Of a stretch of DNA of 64,000 nucleotides, positions 25,172 through 36,300 are shown piece by piece (position 1 is the first letter of the stretch; every line of letters begins with the position of its first letter). The position numbers were made by a program, and so were the translations under genes. The DNA is from Strigamia acuminata (lineage: Eukaryota > Arthropoda > Chilopoda > Geophilomorpha > Linotaeniidae): the NCBI GenBank assembly GCA_949358305.1, contig OX442318.1, forward strand, positions 2,652,501-2,716,500, read 5' to 3'. The notes beneath the pieces were generated by a model. That model saw only the letters and a list, made by a program, of their open reading frames with translations. It was not told where the DNA came from and made no database searches.

Positions 25172-27845
25172 CCCTGTTTACTTTGTAGCATCTCGTGAAT
25201 GAAACTTAAAACAAACAAAGCACCGGACAAATTTCCTCCCTCGCCCGTTGTGCTAGCGACAGAACGGAACGGAACAGCGTCATCCTCATCCTGCAGCTTC
25301 CTTTTGTACAAACAACTCAACGTGTCTTCCTGCTCAGCTCACAACGATTATCAATTCAACTTGCGCTTTATTCTTCTAATGACCAGTGAATTTTTTTAAA
25401 AAAAACATCGAAATTCATGAAAAGTCGGTCAAATTTTGACGAAATTCATGAAAAATTGGTGAAATTCATCAAAAATCGGTCAAATTTGGACGAAATTCAT
25501 CTAAAATCGGTCAAATTTTGGTGAAATTCATCTAAAATCGGTCAAATTTTGGTGAAATTCATCTAAAATCGGTCAAATTTTGGTGAAATTCATCTAAAAT
25601 CGGTCAAATTTTGGTGAAATTCATCTAAAATCGGTCAAATTTTGGTGAAATTCATCTAAAATCGGTCAAATTTTGGTGAAATTCATCTAAAATCGGTCAA
25701 ATTTTGGTGAAATTCATCAAATTTTGGTGAAATTCATCAAATATTGGTGAAATTTTGCCAAAATTCATCCAAAATCTGATGAAATTCATTAAAATCCATC
25801 AAATATTGGTAAAATTTTGTTGAAAATCGTCAAAATGATGATTTCAAAAGATGAAATTCCATCAAAACTTATCAAAATTTGGCCAAATTTTGACGAAATT
25901 CATCAAAAATTATCAAAAATAGGTCAAATTTTGTTGAAATTCGTCAAAATGATGAAATTCCATCAAAATTTGGCCAAAACTTGATGAAATTCCATCAAAA
26001 CTTATCAAAATTTGGCCAAAACTTGATGAAATTCATCAAAAATTATCAAAAATAGGTCAAATTTTGTTGAAATTCGTCAAAATGATGAAATTCCATCAAA
26101 ATTTGGCCAAAACTTGATGAAATTCCATCAAAATTTATCAAAATTTGGCCAAATTTTGACGAAATTCATCAAAAATTATCAAAAATAGGTCAAATTTTGT
26201 TGAAATTCGTCAAAATGATGAAATTCCATCAAAATTTGGCCAAAACTTGATGAAATTCCATCAAAATTTATCAAAATTTGGCCAAAACTTGATGAAATTC
26301 ATCAAAAATTACTCATATCCTGTTGAATTTTCTCAAAACTCATCCAAAAACCATCAAAAAAATATATATATCTGCAACAATCATTTCCCTTTTAGATTCC
26401 TGCACTGGTTTTGTGTTTCTTTCCGTTTATTTCGTGTCTGTGTTGTATTTCAAGTGTATTAAATTAGCACCTGTTCGCTTTTGATTGCGGACATGGACAA
26501 GGCTGAGAACAAACGGCGACAAATTGATCCGTTTCCAGGATGTGCGAGTGGCGACAACTCTTTTAAAAAATAAAATGAAAATAAAACAAAAATCAATTGA
26601 ATATCCAAACCTGTAAAAATTTAATTTCCCTTTTCTTTCATCTCAAATGTAAAATTATTTCTTTTTTTTTGGATTAAATTGAGTCATTGTATATAAATTA
26701 ACACAGATATATTTTTTAAATTAACTTTTTTGGTTGGTTGGATTCGATAATGTTGATTGGTCATTTCCTCTCGGACATGTCACAATTTGACGAGTCCATC
26801 GCGCCAATTCGGTCCCTCGAGAGAAAATTGAGTTTAATTCGTCAAATTAGCAAAAAATCAATTGGAAAATGAAAACAAAATCGATTTTAGTGCAAAAAAC
26901 GACGAAAAAATGATAAAATTACAAACAATTTTCTCTTAATTTGGCAAGATAAACTTCTTTATATATATTATATTATGTTGTATTATATTATATATAAATT
27001 TCTAAGCATCGGGGAGTCTTGGCGCGGCAAATGGCAAATTGCAAATGGCCACAGCGAATTCACGATCTGCGTTAGACGAAGGAAAGGAATTATTAAAGGG
27101 TTAAAGTCTGGTCGGTTTGGTTACATTACCACGTGATAAACTCGTAAATTTCATCCTCTTCAGAAAAACTAAGGGAAATAATTATTTTGAGTGGTTAAAA
27201 CGTGTTTTCGAAGCAAAAATACCAATTCCAGTACAGATGTGAGTACACGTTGGATTTACAGCCTTAGCCTATGGTAAGTGTGACTGGTTTAATGAAATAG
27301 CTGATGGGATTAACAAATCCATTAGTTTTGGATTTATATTTGGCCTATGAATTTTTTTGTGGATTTACTGAGATTTACAATGGATTTACAATGGATCTCT
27401 GTAAAAGATTCACTAGTTTTTTATGGATTAATAGATTTATTAAATTTCTATCAAATTTCAAATGATTTTATTGGATTTCTAATGAATTTATTGGATTTAT
27501 TGGATTTCTAATGGATTTATTGGATTTTTAATGGATTTATTGGATTTCTAATGGATTTATTGGATTTCCAAAGGAATTTAGGTCTTTCTAATCTATTCAT
27601 TACGTTTTTTACTTCGTTTAGACAATTCAAAATACCCTTCACAACTGTACTGGAATTTGTACAAACTCAATTCAAATCACCTATCGTATTGATTACTTCG
27701 ATATGTCATGGTCATCACCTAAAAAAGTGAAGAAAAATAATGATTCCTTGCTCAAACCAACAAATTTCAATTTGTGCAACAAAGGAAGATCCAAATTAAC
27801 AAAAAAATTAGAAAGAAGCCATGCAATCATTTAGCAAATACACTC
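25172..27845. other. Intergenic region after the glutamate transporter, no gene seen
   Basis: This begins with the transporter 3' UTR. From about 25420 to 25740 it holds eight or so copies of a 31 bp unit (GAAATTCATCTAAAATCGGT plus 11 bp). About three copies of a ~133 bp higher-order unit (GATGAAATTCCATCAAAA and relatives) follow at 25850-26310. A 20 bp array (AATGGATTTATTGGATTTCT) sits at about 27470-27570. Between these I see only AT-rich DNA. Confidence 0.75.
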
Positions 27846-30201
27846 TTACTGATGACTGGTCTGCGGAAGAACACAAGCGGCGAACCACGTAATCAACCCC
27901 TGCACCTTGTCGGAGACGCCTTCCGCCCTCAACGGCGGCCACATTTCGCTCTCATTCTAAAGTGCACCAAACACCACGCAGAACAATGCAAAATCAACCA
28001 AAAATCACACAACAACAACAACAAACAACAAACACCAAAGCAGATTTTGTGCAATTTCAAAACCATTACCGATCGAATAACTTCCGGTTTGATTTCAATG
28101 TTGCTCAAATCGACGTAACCAACTTAAAAAGCAAAGAAATAATTAGCAAATATCAAACTTAGCGCGTTCTTCCGCAACACGGCTTTTCAAACAAGCAGCG
28201 ACAGTTGCCAGCATTTACGCTAGTTCGTCGATAGTTGCCTCGATTCTCATTGGATAATCCTTACTTCAACTTCCAACAAGTGTGAACATACTTGCATTAC
28301 CTTACTTCTACTTCTTCATTGTTTACTTTACTTTACTTTACTTCCGAGTGCGAACCCGCCTTTAGGCCTACCATTACTTGCTTCTCGGCACTATCACTAC
28401 TCTACGTTTTCAATTATTATAAAGATAATTTAATATTTATAACATAAAACACCATTAACAGGAGCGCTGTACACCGTTGCGCCTTATTTCTCTCCACAAT
28501 GCACCTCATCCTTCCGTTATTTCTTACTTCTGGCGTGAACGTCGTTAACCCAAGCCGCGTTACGGAAGACTACCGACAGATTAAAACTTACTTTTTCCTT
28601 TTTCGTTTATCGCCAACCATTTGCCGGCGGGATTATCCTTGAGTCTTAAAATGGCAACCTTTTCGCCTTCTTTGCCGCTTAAATGATCGACGGTCCACGC
28701 TCTTACCGGCTTTTTCAGGATTCCCATCTCCAGCGGTCTCTCATCGCCCGTAAGCTTGAATGATTATTTTGTTATATTATTATTCTTAATGGAAAAGTTT
28801 GCATCTATTTACATTGAATCGTTCCAAGATGCGAGTCCTTTCCTTGCTTTTTCTTTCCTCTTCTTTTTGTGTTTGCTTCATTCTCCTTTCTTCCTCCTTT
28901 CGCTTCTTGTCGTCGCGTTCTCTATTTACGTATATTTTATTCGCGTCGACCAAATCGACTTCCATGGACTCGTAAATCGATTCCGCATCGTGTATCTGAA
29001 AAGTGTTTTAACCGTGTTTTTACCATTTGAGAGGAAACCATTTTGTGCAATGCATTCTGGGTTTTTCACGTCATCGGTGACTCGATTTATAAACACCAAG
29101 GTGTACACCGAGACAAAGGGGGCGCATTATTGGTAAACTATACTCAAAACCACCCCAACGTTGATCTATTTCAGCCGGTTTACGCCTAACTGCGTACTGC
29201 GTTCTACTACGCGGAAAAGTAGTTCTGTGTCAAAGCATCACCTTTGACAATGTTGTTAATCGATCACAATGTCTGGCGTTCGAGTACAATTCTGGTGTTA
29301 TGAGCTACTTTTTTGTGTCCCTACACCATGAAATAGATCAACGTTGGGGTGGTTTTGAGTATACAATTTCATGTCGGCAATTTCTTCTATCCTTAGCTTA
29401 TTAGCCCTCCTTAACCCCAATTTAAACCCATGAGAAACTCACACATATATCTGCATCCTGATACAGCTCCTCTGTAAAAGTGAAACAAAATAACAAAAAT
29501 AACAGACAAATCCAATCTCCCAAATCATTACCATCCACGCAGAGGTCGTAGGGAATCCCCAAAGCGGCCGGCGACGAATGAGCATTTTCCATCAGCCCCG
29601 GGTTCATGTTGTCATCGTATAAGTTGTCGTCGAGCGGCGGCAACGGCGGTAGCGGTTTGCCACGATTCTGGCTCGGTGGTTCCGGTGGAGGTCTCCTAGG
29701 CCTAGCGACAGGCGATAGGACCCTAAGCTTAGTTTTCGGAGTCCCAAACACCAGTTCCTTTAGACACTCCGGCTTCTCGGGTTTTTCGGGCGCTAAGCCT
29801 AGATCTGTCGGTAAAACCCGAAGCCTGTAACTTCTGTTTGTCCTTGTTTGTGGTAGTTGTTCCGTCCGATTGTCCACTTCCTTAGTTTTATCCACTTTTT
29901 CTAGACTGGTTGCAGCACTTTTCACCACATCTTCGTCGGTGTTCATTTTGTTCATACACATTATCGATGAAGCCTCGAACAGAGACCTCATCTGAGAGAC
30001 TAGAGATGATTCCTTTTCCTTCAGCTCCGCTTGCCAAGCGGATGACTCTGGCGACATTCTTCCTGGAGGGGAAGCACTTCCCACAGACCTGGCTGCCGGT
30101 GATCTTTTGAGACGTGTGGGTGGGACCGGCACTTTATCGCCGCTGGAAATTTGCACATTTAATTGTGGAAGTTTGTTGGAGATGGCAGACATAGCTAACA
30201 T
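27846..30201 (-). CDS. Adapter protein with FYB/PRAM1-like helically extended SH3 (hSH3) domain
   Basis: Six exons (30201-29532, 29471-29443, 28995-28813, 28754-28592, 28122-28070, 27956-27846) join to 1209 bp, 402 residues. Residues 1-220 are disordered and proline-rich, with PRRPPPEPPSQNRGKPLPPL at about 170-190. Tyrosine motifs follow: LYDD, LYQDAD and IYESM. Next comes a basic/acidic helix, KKRKEEERRMKQTQKEEERK, at about 260-280. Residues 295-366 (LTGDERPLEMGIL ... KDNPAGKWLAI ... GYVDLSNIEI) resemble the hSH3 domain of the T-cell adapters FYB1 and PRAM1, including the preceding charged helix and the FN-LTGD entry. FYB hSH3 domains bind lipids; the tyrosines of FYB bind SH2 partners. Both roles are inferred here. 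The TAA at 27846 is preceded by CATCAG, which could also be a splice donor, so the C-terminus is less certain. Confidence 0.75.
29139..29363. mobile_element. MITE with ~35 bp near-perfect inverted repeats
   Basis: The left end TATACTCAAAACCACCCCAA and the right end TTGGGGTGGTTTTGAGTATA are exact reverse complements, and the pairing continues inward through CGTTGATCTATTTCA. TA (or TATA) flanks both sides. It is about 220 bp, non-coding, and lies in an intron of the hSH3 gene. The structure fits a Tc1/mariner-like MITE, and the near-perfect ends suggest a young insertion. Confidence 0.75.
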
Positions 30202-31668
30202 CTTCCTAGAAATAAAAAATACTCCGCGATTACTAAAACGGAGAGGTAAAACTTCGCCGTTGCCTCGTCTTTCGACTCTAAAGCTTTGTACTCATAAGCA
30301 GTTTACTACGTAGGAAACCAGTCTGCCCACAGAAATTTTGCCTACAGTATAAACTGGTACTCACAAAGTTCATTCCAGTCTTGGAATGTCTGTGCGATAT
30401 GTTCTGCGACATAAAAAATTAACTTTCCGGCATGTCGATGCAACGGAAAGCTGATCTTCGTTTCCAGGCACAGAAACTTCTGTGGCACAGAAAGTAGCGA
30501 TCGGTCTTGACAATTTGTAACCGGTCGTAATTTTTTTTAACCAATCTCAAATATGGCAGCAATCAGTTCTACCAACAAATGCAAACAACTGTAAATTCTG
30601 TTGTTTGGGTTTTTCCTCGCATTGGGTTCCCTTGGATTGTCTCTTTAGTCTTTCCTGCCTCACTTGCCCCAGTTTGAATATCTTGAGATGATTTGGAGGG
30701 AAAAGACCACCACTGGACATAATTGGTGTAATTTATTGCTGAATCAAATGGCTATCATATCACCACTTTATCTCTTTATCTTATTGTCTAAAAACTATTT
30801 CAAATAGTTGAATGAATTAGTGAGCATCAAGCAGAGGCAAATGAACCCATTTTTAACTCGTAAAATTAAAGAAAGAAAAGGGAAATGACTCAGGCATTTT
30901 TTGTCTGTGGGGAAGCAAAAAACTCACAAATTTCAATTGGAAAATGGACCACTTCCTGTTCTAGTGGGGGGTCCACTATTTCACATTTTTAACATGTTTT
31001 CCTCTATTAATAATTGTTAATTTTTATTTATTTTTTAATTTTTGGGTGTAATTTTAAATTTTTTTGAATATTATTTTGAATTTTTAGACACAACCAAAAT
31101 ACATATTTTTAAGCCTACCTCGTTATTACGTGGTAGGGCTGAAAAAAGTGAAAAAATTAGTGTCGGGGAGTTTAAATCTTGTGAAAAATAAGGAAATGTG
31201 TCGGTTAATAAGTGAGAGTTGTTAGAATCTCGTTTAATTTGTCGGATATCCGTTGATAGGCATTTTTTATGGTCTGCTAATCAGGGGCGGACAGACATTT
31301 ACGCAAAATTTAATAAAATTTAGGGTTAATTACCTTTAAAACTTGACTCGAGACAATTGTCCTTAGTGGGGTGTTGGTTTCGTTCGTGTTTCCGGGTCTA
31401 ATTCGCGTGGAATGTTCGTTAAAACGCGAAAACTCGTTTGAAAAACAACAGCCATTACCAACAAGTGGCAGTTCCGTTTCATCTAAAATATACATGGCGG
31501 GCGAGACCGGTTACATATCGAGCTCGCACGATTCCCCGAGTTAGAATTTCTATTTTTATTTTTTTGTTTAAATTAATAAAATAAAATTAAAATTAAATTA
31601 TTTTTATTTTCAGTTTTTCGGAGTAAATCAATTTTAAATTTGAAAATCTAATTAAAATTATCCTCGCG
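30202..31668. promoter_or_regulatory. Head-to-head intergenic region of the hSH3 adapter and RIMOC1
   Basis: The two flanking genes are transcribed away from each other, so both promoters must lie here. A splice acceptor (TTTCTAG) immediately upstream of the hSH3 start codon implies a 5' UTR exon further right. I see no coding sequence, no tandem array and no recognisable element beyond AT-rich DNA. Confidence 0.5.
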
Positions 31669-33200
31669 ATGTGTTTAGGAACCAAGCAGCCTCTAGAGCA
31701 TTCCAAAATGGAGTCGATGAAAGTTGTTTTGTGTAATAAATTGAATGAATTTGATAAGAAATGTGACAAATATTTACTGCAAAACAAGGGTAGGGTGTTT
31801 ATTTAGATATATAATTAACCACGCAAATTAATAAAAACCAATTTTTCATATATTTCAACTATAGGTGACGATTTTCTGCAAAAATTCAAAGAAAACTATG
31901 AAAAACTTTACTATTGGGAAGACACGGACGAACCAGCAAAAATGATGCGCCATTACGCCCAAGCCATTCTAAACATCACATATTTCGAGGAAAACAAACT
32001 AGTGGAGAAAGATTTCAGTGTTGCAAACGCAATCGAGAAAATGCAGCAAATAATCGGTGCAAATTAATCACAAAACAAACCAACAAAAACTGACAGAAAA
32101 TCGTTCAAATTTCATTCCAGATTGTTTATCCGACATCGATTCCATTTGCAAAGAATACACGGACAATGTCAGTAAAAATTAACCGAAAAAACCAACAAAA
32201 AACAACAATTTTCCATTTATTTCCAGCCTATAACGCTTCTAGGGGACGAGATAACCGAATGCTTACTATGGCGACGAGGAGCGCTGTTGTATATGTACTG
32301 CGCAACGGTGGAAGAAAAACCCAACATGTCCGAAAACGACAAGAAATATTTCCTAAATGTGCGAACAAAAGGAAAATAATCGAATTTAATGTGTTTTAAT
32401 GACTTAAAAATCGAGTTTCGAGTCTTTTAATGATTTAAAAATCGACTTTTGAGTGTTTTAATGATTTAAAAATCGAGTTTCGAGTGTTTTAATGATTTAA
32501 AAATCGAGTTTCGAGTGTTTTAATGATTAAAAAATCGAGTTTCGAGTGTTTTAATGATTTAAAAATCGAGTTTCGAGTGTTTTAATGATTTAAAAATCGA
32601 GTTTCGAGTGTTTTAATGATTTAAAAATCGAGTTTCGAGTCTTTTAATGATTTAAAAATCGAGTTTCGAGTGTTTTAATGATTTAAAAATCGACTTTTGA
32701 GTGTTTTAATGATTTAAAAATCGAGTTTCGAGTGTTTTAATGATTTAAAAATCGACTTTCGAGTGTTTTAATGATTTAAAAATCGATTTCAGTGTCTTCA
32801 TTCAGGTATAAATTACCTAAATATGATGATAAACGTGAGAAAACCGTTGATTGTACCTAGGAAAGACCAGAGATTGAAGGAAGACACGTTTTTTCTGCTG
32901 AGCGAAGGTGAGAATTTGCTAATTTGATTAGTTTTTGTGTTTTTGGTCGATTTTTGCTTTTGTTTTTCAGGTATTTACAACGACACGGCTGTTTTGGCGT
33001 TGATGTATGCGGGCGAGATGTGTTACTGGTTCAGGAAATATTGGAGCGAGGAAGCGATGAGTTTACCCAAGGATTTTAATTGCAATCAACTGGGCCAAAT
33101 GTTTCTGGAGAAATATATTAAAACCGTCGAGGGACCCTTGAAGGGCCGTGGATGGAACGTGACCAAGGCGAAGGAGTTGCGCATGGTGATGATCAATTGA
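31669..33200 (+). CDS. RIMOC1: RIMOC1 (C5orf51/UPF0600), RAB7A-interacting Mon1-Ccz1 subunit
   Basis: Orthologue of the metazoan protein that works with the Mon1-Ccz1 exchange factor on RAB7A in late-endosome and mitophagy traffic. Six exons (31669-31789, 31865-32056, 32121-32167, 32227-32358, 32793-32907, 32971-33200) join to 837 bp, 278 residues (human 294). Signature segments are YAQAILNITYFEENKLVEKD, LLGDEITECLLWRRGALLYM, LLSEGIYNDTAVLALMYAGE followed by MCYW, and EGPLKGRGWNVTKAKEL near the C-terminus. An in-frame TAA lies upstream of the chosen ATG; a second Met 13 codons later (MESMK) is also possible. It converges on Nup155, with 145 bp between the stop codons. The intron before exon 5 is a 31 bp tandem array. 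Confidence 0.92.
32390..32790. repeat. 31 bp tandem array in a RIMOC1 intron
   Basis: About 12.5 copies of a 31 bp unit (TTTAAAAATCGAGTTTCGAG then TGTTTTAATGA), most identical. The array runs to the splice acceptor of exon 5, so its last T-rich copy may form the polypyrimidine tract. Confidence 0.93.
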
Positions 33201-33345
33201 GAAAAAATCGAAAAACAATCAAAAAATCGATTTTTTTCGGAAAATATCGACAAAAACTCGAAACAAAACCGATAAATTATTTGTACATTGACATCGAATT
33301 TATAAAAATCAATTTTATTGCTATTTTTGTTTGATTTGTGTTAAA

Positions 33346-36300
33346 CTACGCTAATCTATCGAGTTTTGCTTGCACCGCTTTGAAATCTTTCATTAATGTG
33401 TCGACGCTGAGGTTGATTGATGGACTGAGTGCCTGCAAATCGACTAAGTAGCGCGAGATGCAGTCGAGGCAGTTTGATGCGAATTGGCGCCTGAATTGGA
33501 CGGAAAATGTTTGTTTTTAGTAGGGAAAAGCTTGTGGACGGGTGGCAATACCTTTCTTGTTGGCTTCCGAAGGGATTGGAGATGAAAGTTTCGATTAATC
33601 TGTGCAGGACTTGCAGTAAATGTAATGGTTTGCGCAAAGACGGCCATATTGGATCCTAGAAATGATTTTTAAATAGTTGTGGTAATATATTGTTTAAGTT
33701 TTGAAATAAAGGCAATTTTTTAATTGAAAAAAATGGATATTTGTGTGTAAAAATGGTTTTGTTTTGCTTAAAAACTGCAATATTGGTGCAAAATGTCATT
33801 TTTTTTAGACAAATAAATGCAACGATAATGATTTCTTAAGGCCAAAGATTTCAAAAATGATATTTAAGCCAAAAACGTCGAAAATTGTAGATTGTTGACA
33901 AAAAAAAGCGTCAAAAGCGACAAAATCTGATACCGGTATATCAATTTTTAGACAAAAAAGCCAAAATCAAAATTTTTGACTGAATAAATCGTCAAAATTG
34001 ATCATTTTTAAGTCAAAGTTCGTCGAAATTGATCATTTTTAATTCAAAATTCGTCGAAATTGATCATTTTTAAGTCAAAGTTCGTCAAAATTGATCATTT
34101 TTAAGTCAAAATTCTTCGAAATTACTCATTTCTAAGCCAAAATTCGTCGAAAACGATCCTTTTTAAGCCAAAAAATCCATTTCCCACACAAACAACATTC
34201 AACTCACCTTTGCTTTATACAACTTATCATAAATCTCAAACAACCGTGGACAACTGATCCCTATCGTCTTCATAATCGTAAAAACCCAATCGAAATCCAG
34301 TCCCAAAACACTACTCTTCTGCTCCAACGTCCGAATCAAAAAAACTAAAAAAAAACAAAAACAAAAATAAAAATAAACCCTAAACAAAAAAACCCTAAAA
34401 AAAATACCTATCGGAAAAAAATTAAGCGACGAAACATACAAGCGTCCCAGCTTGATTATCTTGCTGGCCACGACCGCCATCATCGTATCCGGTTGCGCGT
34501 CGCCGAGCGAATTGAACTCGCGGTCAACGATGGACGCCCAGAGCCGTTCCACGAGCGCCGGGTCGAGGTAATTGGCGCAGTGCAAGATGGCGAGCTGACT
34601 CTCGGCCAGCTGGTGCGGCTCGGCGTACTCCTCGTACAGTTTGGTGATGGGCATGAGTTGCGTGTCGAGTTGCGTCGTTTGGTTCGACTGGCTCGTCTTG
34701 TGCAGCGCGTCGGCGATCTGCAGCTGGATGCGCGCGATTTCGATCTTCTCTTGCAGTTCTTGGAGGAATTCGCCTTCGTTGTTCACGCCGCTGGGTGCGG
34801 ACGAGCTTTTGAGGCACATGGCGGCGCGGGACAGGTATTCGATGCGCTCCGTCAGGGTCAGGTCGTTTCTGAAAAGGCGAAAAATCGGTTGAGGTTTTCA
34901 TCGAGTGCAGTCATTTTATTTTTAGTTTTGAATTAACTGTTTTTGGCCAGAAAATGCACTATTTTATGCATATTTATTACAAAAATGCCATTTTTAGAGC
35001 TAAAAATGCACCGTTAATGCACTTTTATTGCAAAAAATGACCTTTTTACGCAACTTTAATGCGAAAATGCACTTTTTTAATGGAAAAATGCAATTTTTTA
35101 ATGGAAAAATGCACTTTTTTAATGGTAAAATGCACTTTTTAATGCAAAAATGTAGATTTTGAATGCAAAAATGCACTTTTTAATGCAAAAATGCACTTTT
35201 TGAATGCAAAAATGTAGATTTTGAATGGAAAAATGCACTTTTTAACGCAAAAATGCACTTTTTGAATGCAAAAACCTACATTTTGAATGCACAAACGAAC
35301 TTTTTGAATACAAAAATGCACTATTTTAATGTAAAAATCCCGAAAAATCCACTTTTTTAATGGAAAAATGCACTTTTTAATGCAAAAATCCACGTTTTGT
35401 GCAAATTTCATGCAAAAATGCACTTTTTTTTAATGGAAAATGTAATTTTTTAATGCAAAGCAATTTACTTTTAAGCAAATTTTCTGTAATACTGCATTTT
35501 TGCACAAATTTCATGCAAAAATGCTCGTTATTCGTGGTATTTTCTAACTCACCCTTCTCTCTCGGCCAATTTGGCCAAAATTCTTGCGGCCGCCGAATAA
35601 TTGCCCGATTTCTCGTAAAACTTCCACAATAAATTCAACACGGGCGACGTTTCCGACTGAACCGTCATGGAGCGTTTAAGGAAATTCTCCAGATACGACG
35701 TGCGCACTTCTAGCAATTTATCCGTCATCTTCCTCTCCAACAGCCAATCGTAGAGCGCCACGTGACACAACTCGTCATCGCTCTGCAATATGTAGCTCAA
35801 CATTTTTTCAAACTAAAAAAAGATGAAAAAAAAAATTAAAAAGTTAACACGAATACTTTTTCAACAATTTTCGACCCATTACGTGATCGGCGCTTTCGAT
35901 CGGCCTCATCGCTTCGACCGGTTGCACTTGCTGATCTCTGGGTGGGCCCGGAAGTTTCGGAATCGTCGGCTCCGTCGGATGAACATTATTCAAAGTTTCC
36001 AATATAATTTTGTAAATTTCCATCCTAAAATCGATAAATAAGTAAAGTCCAGTTATTGCATTAAATATTGCATTAAATATGCATGAAAAATTGCCTTTTT
36101 GCATGAAAAATTGCCTTTTTGCATGAAAAATTGCCTTTTTGCATGAAAAATTGCCTTTTTGCATGAAAAATTGCCTTTTTGCATGAAAAATTGCCTTTTT
36201 GCATGAAAAATTGCCTTTTTGCATGAAAAATTGCCTTTTTGCATGAAAAATTGCATTTTTGCATTAAACATGCATGAAAAATTTCATTTTTTGCATGAAA

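Noticed and set aside
34493-34936. 147-codon plus-strand open frame
   Set aside because: Antisense shadow of a long Nup155 exon; the minus-strand frame matches the family.
36073-36260. Regular short repeats resembling a CRISPR array
   Set aside because: The units are contiguous with no unique spacers, and the window is eukaryotic.
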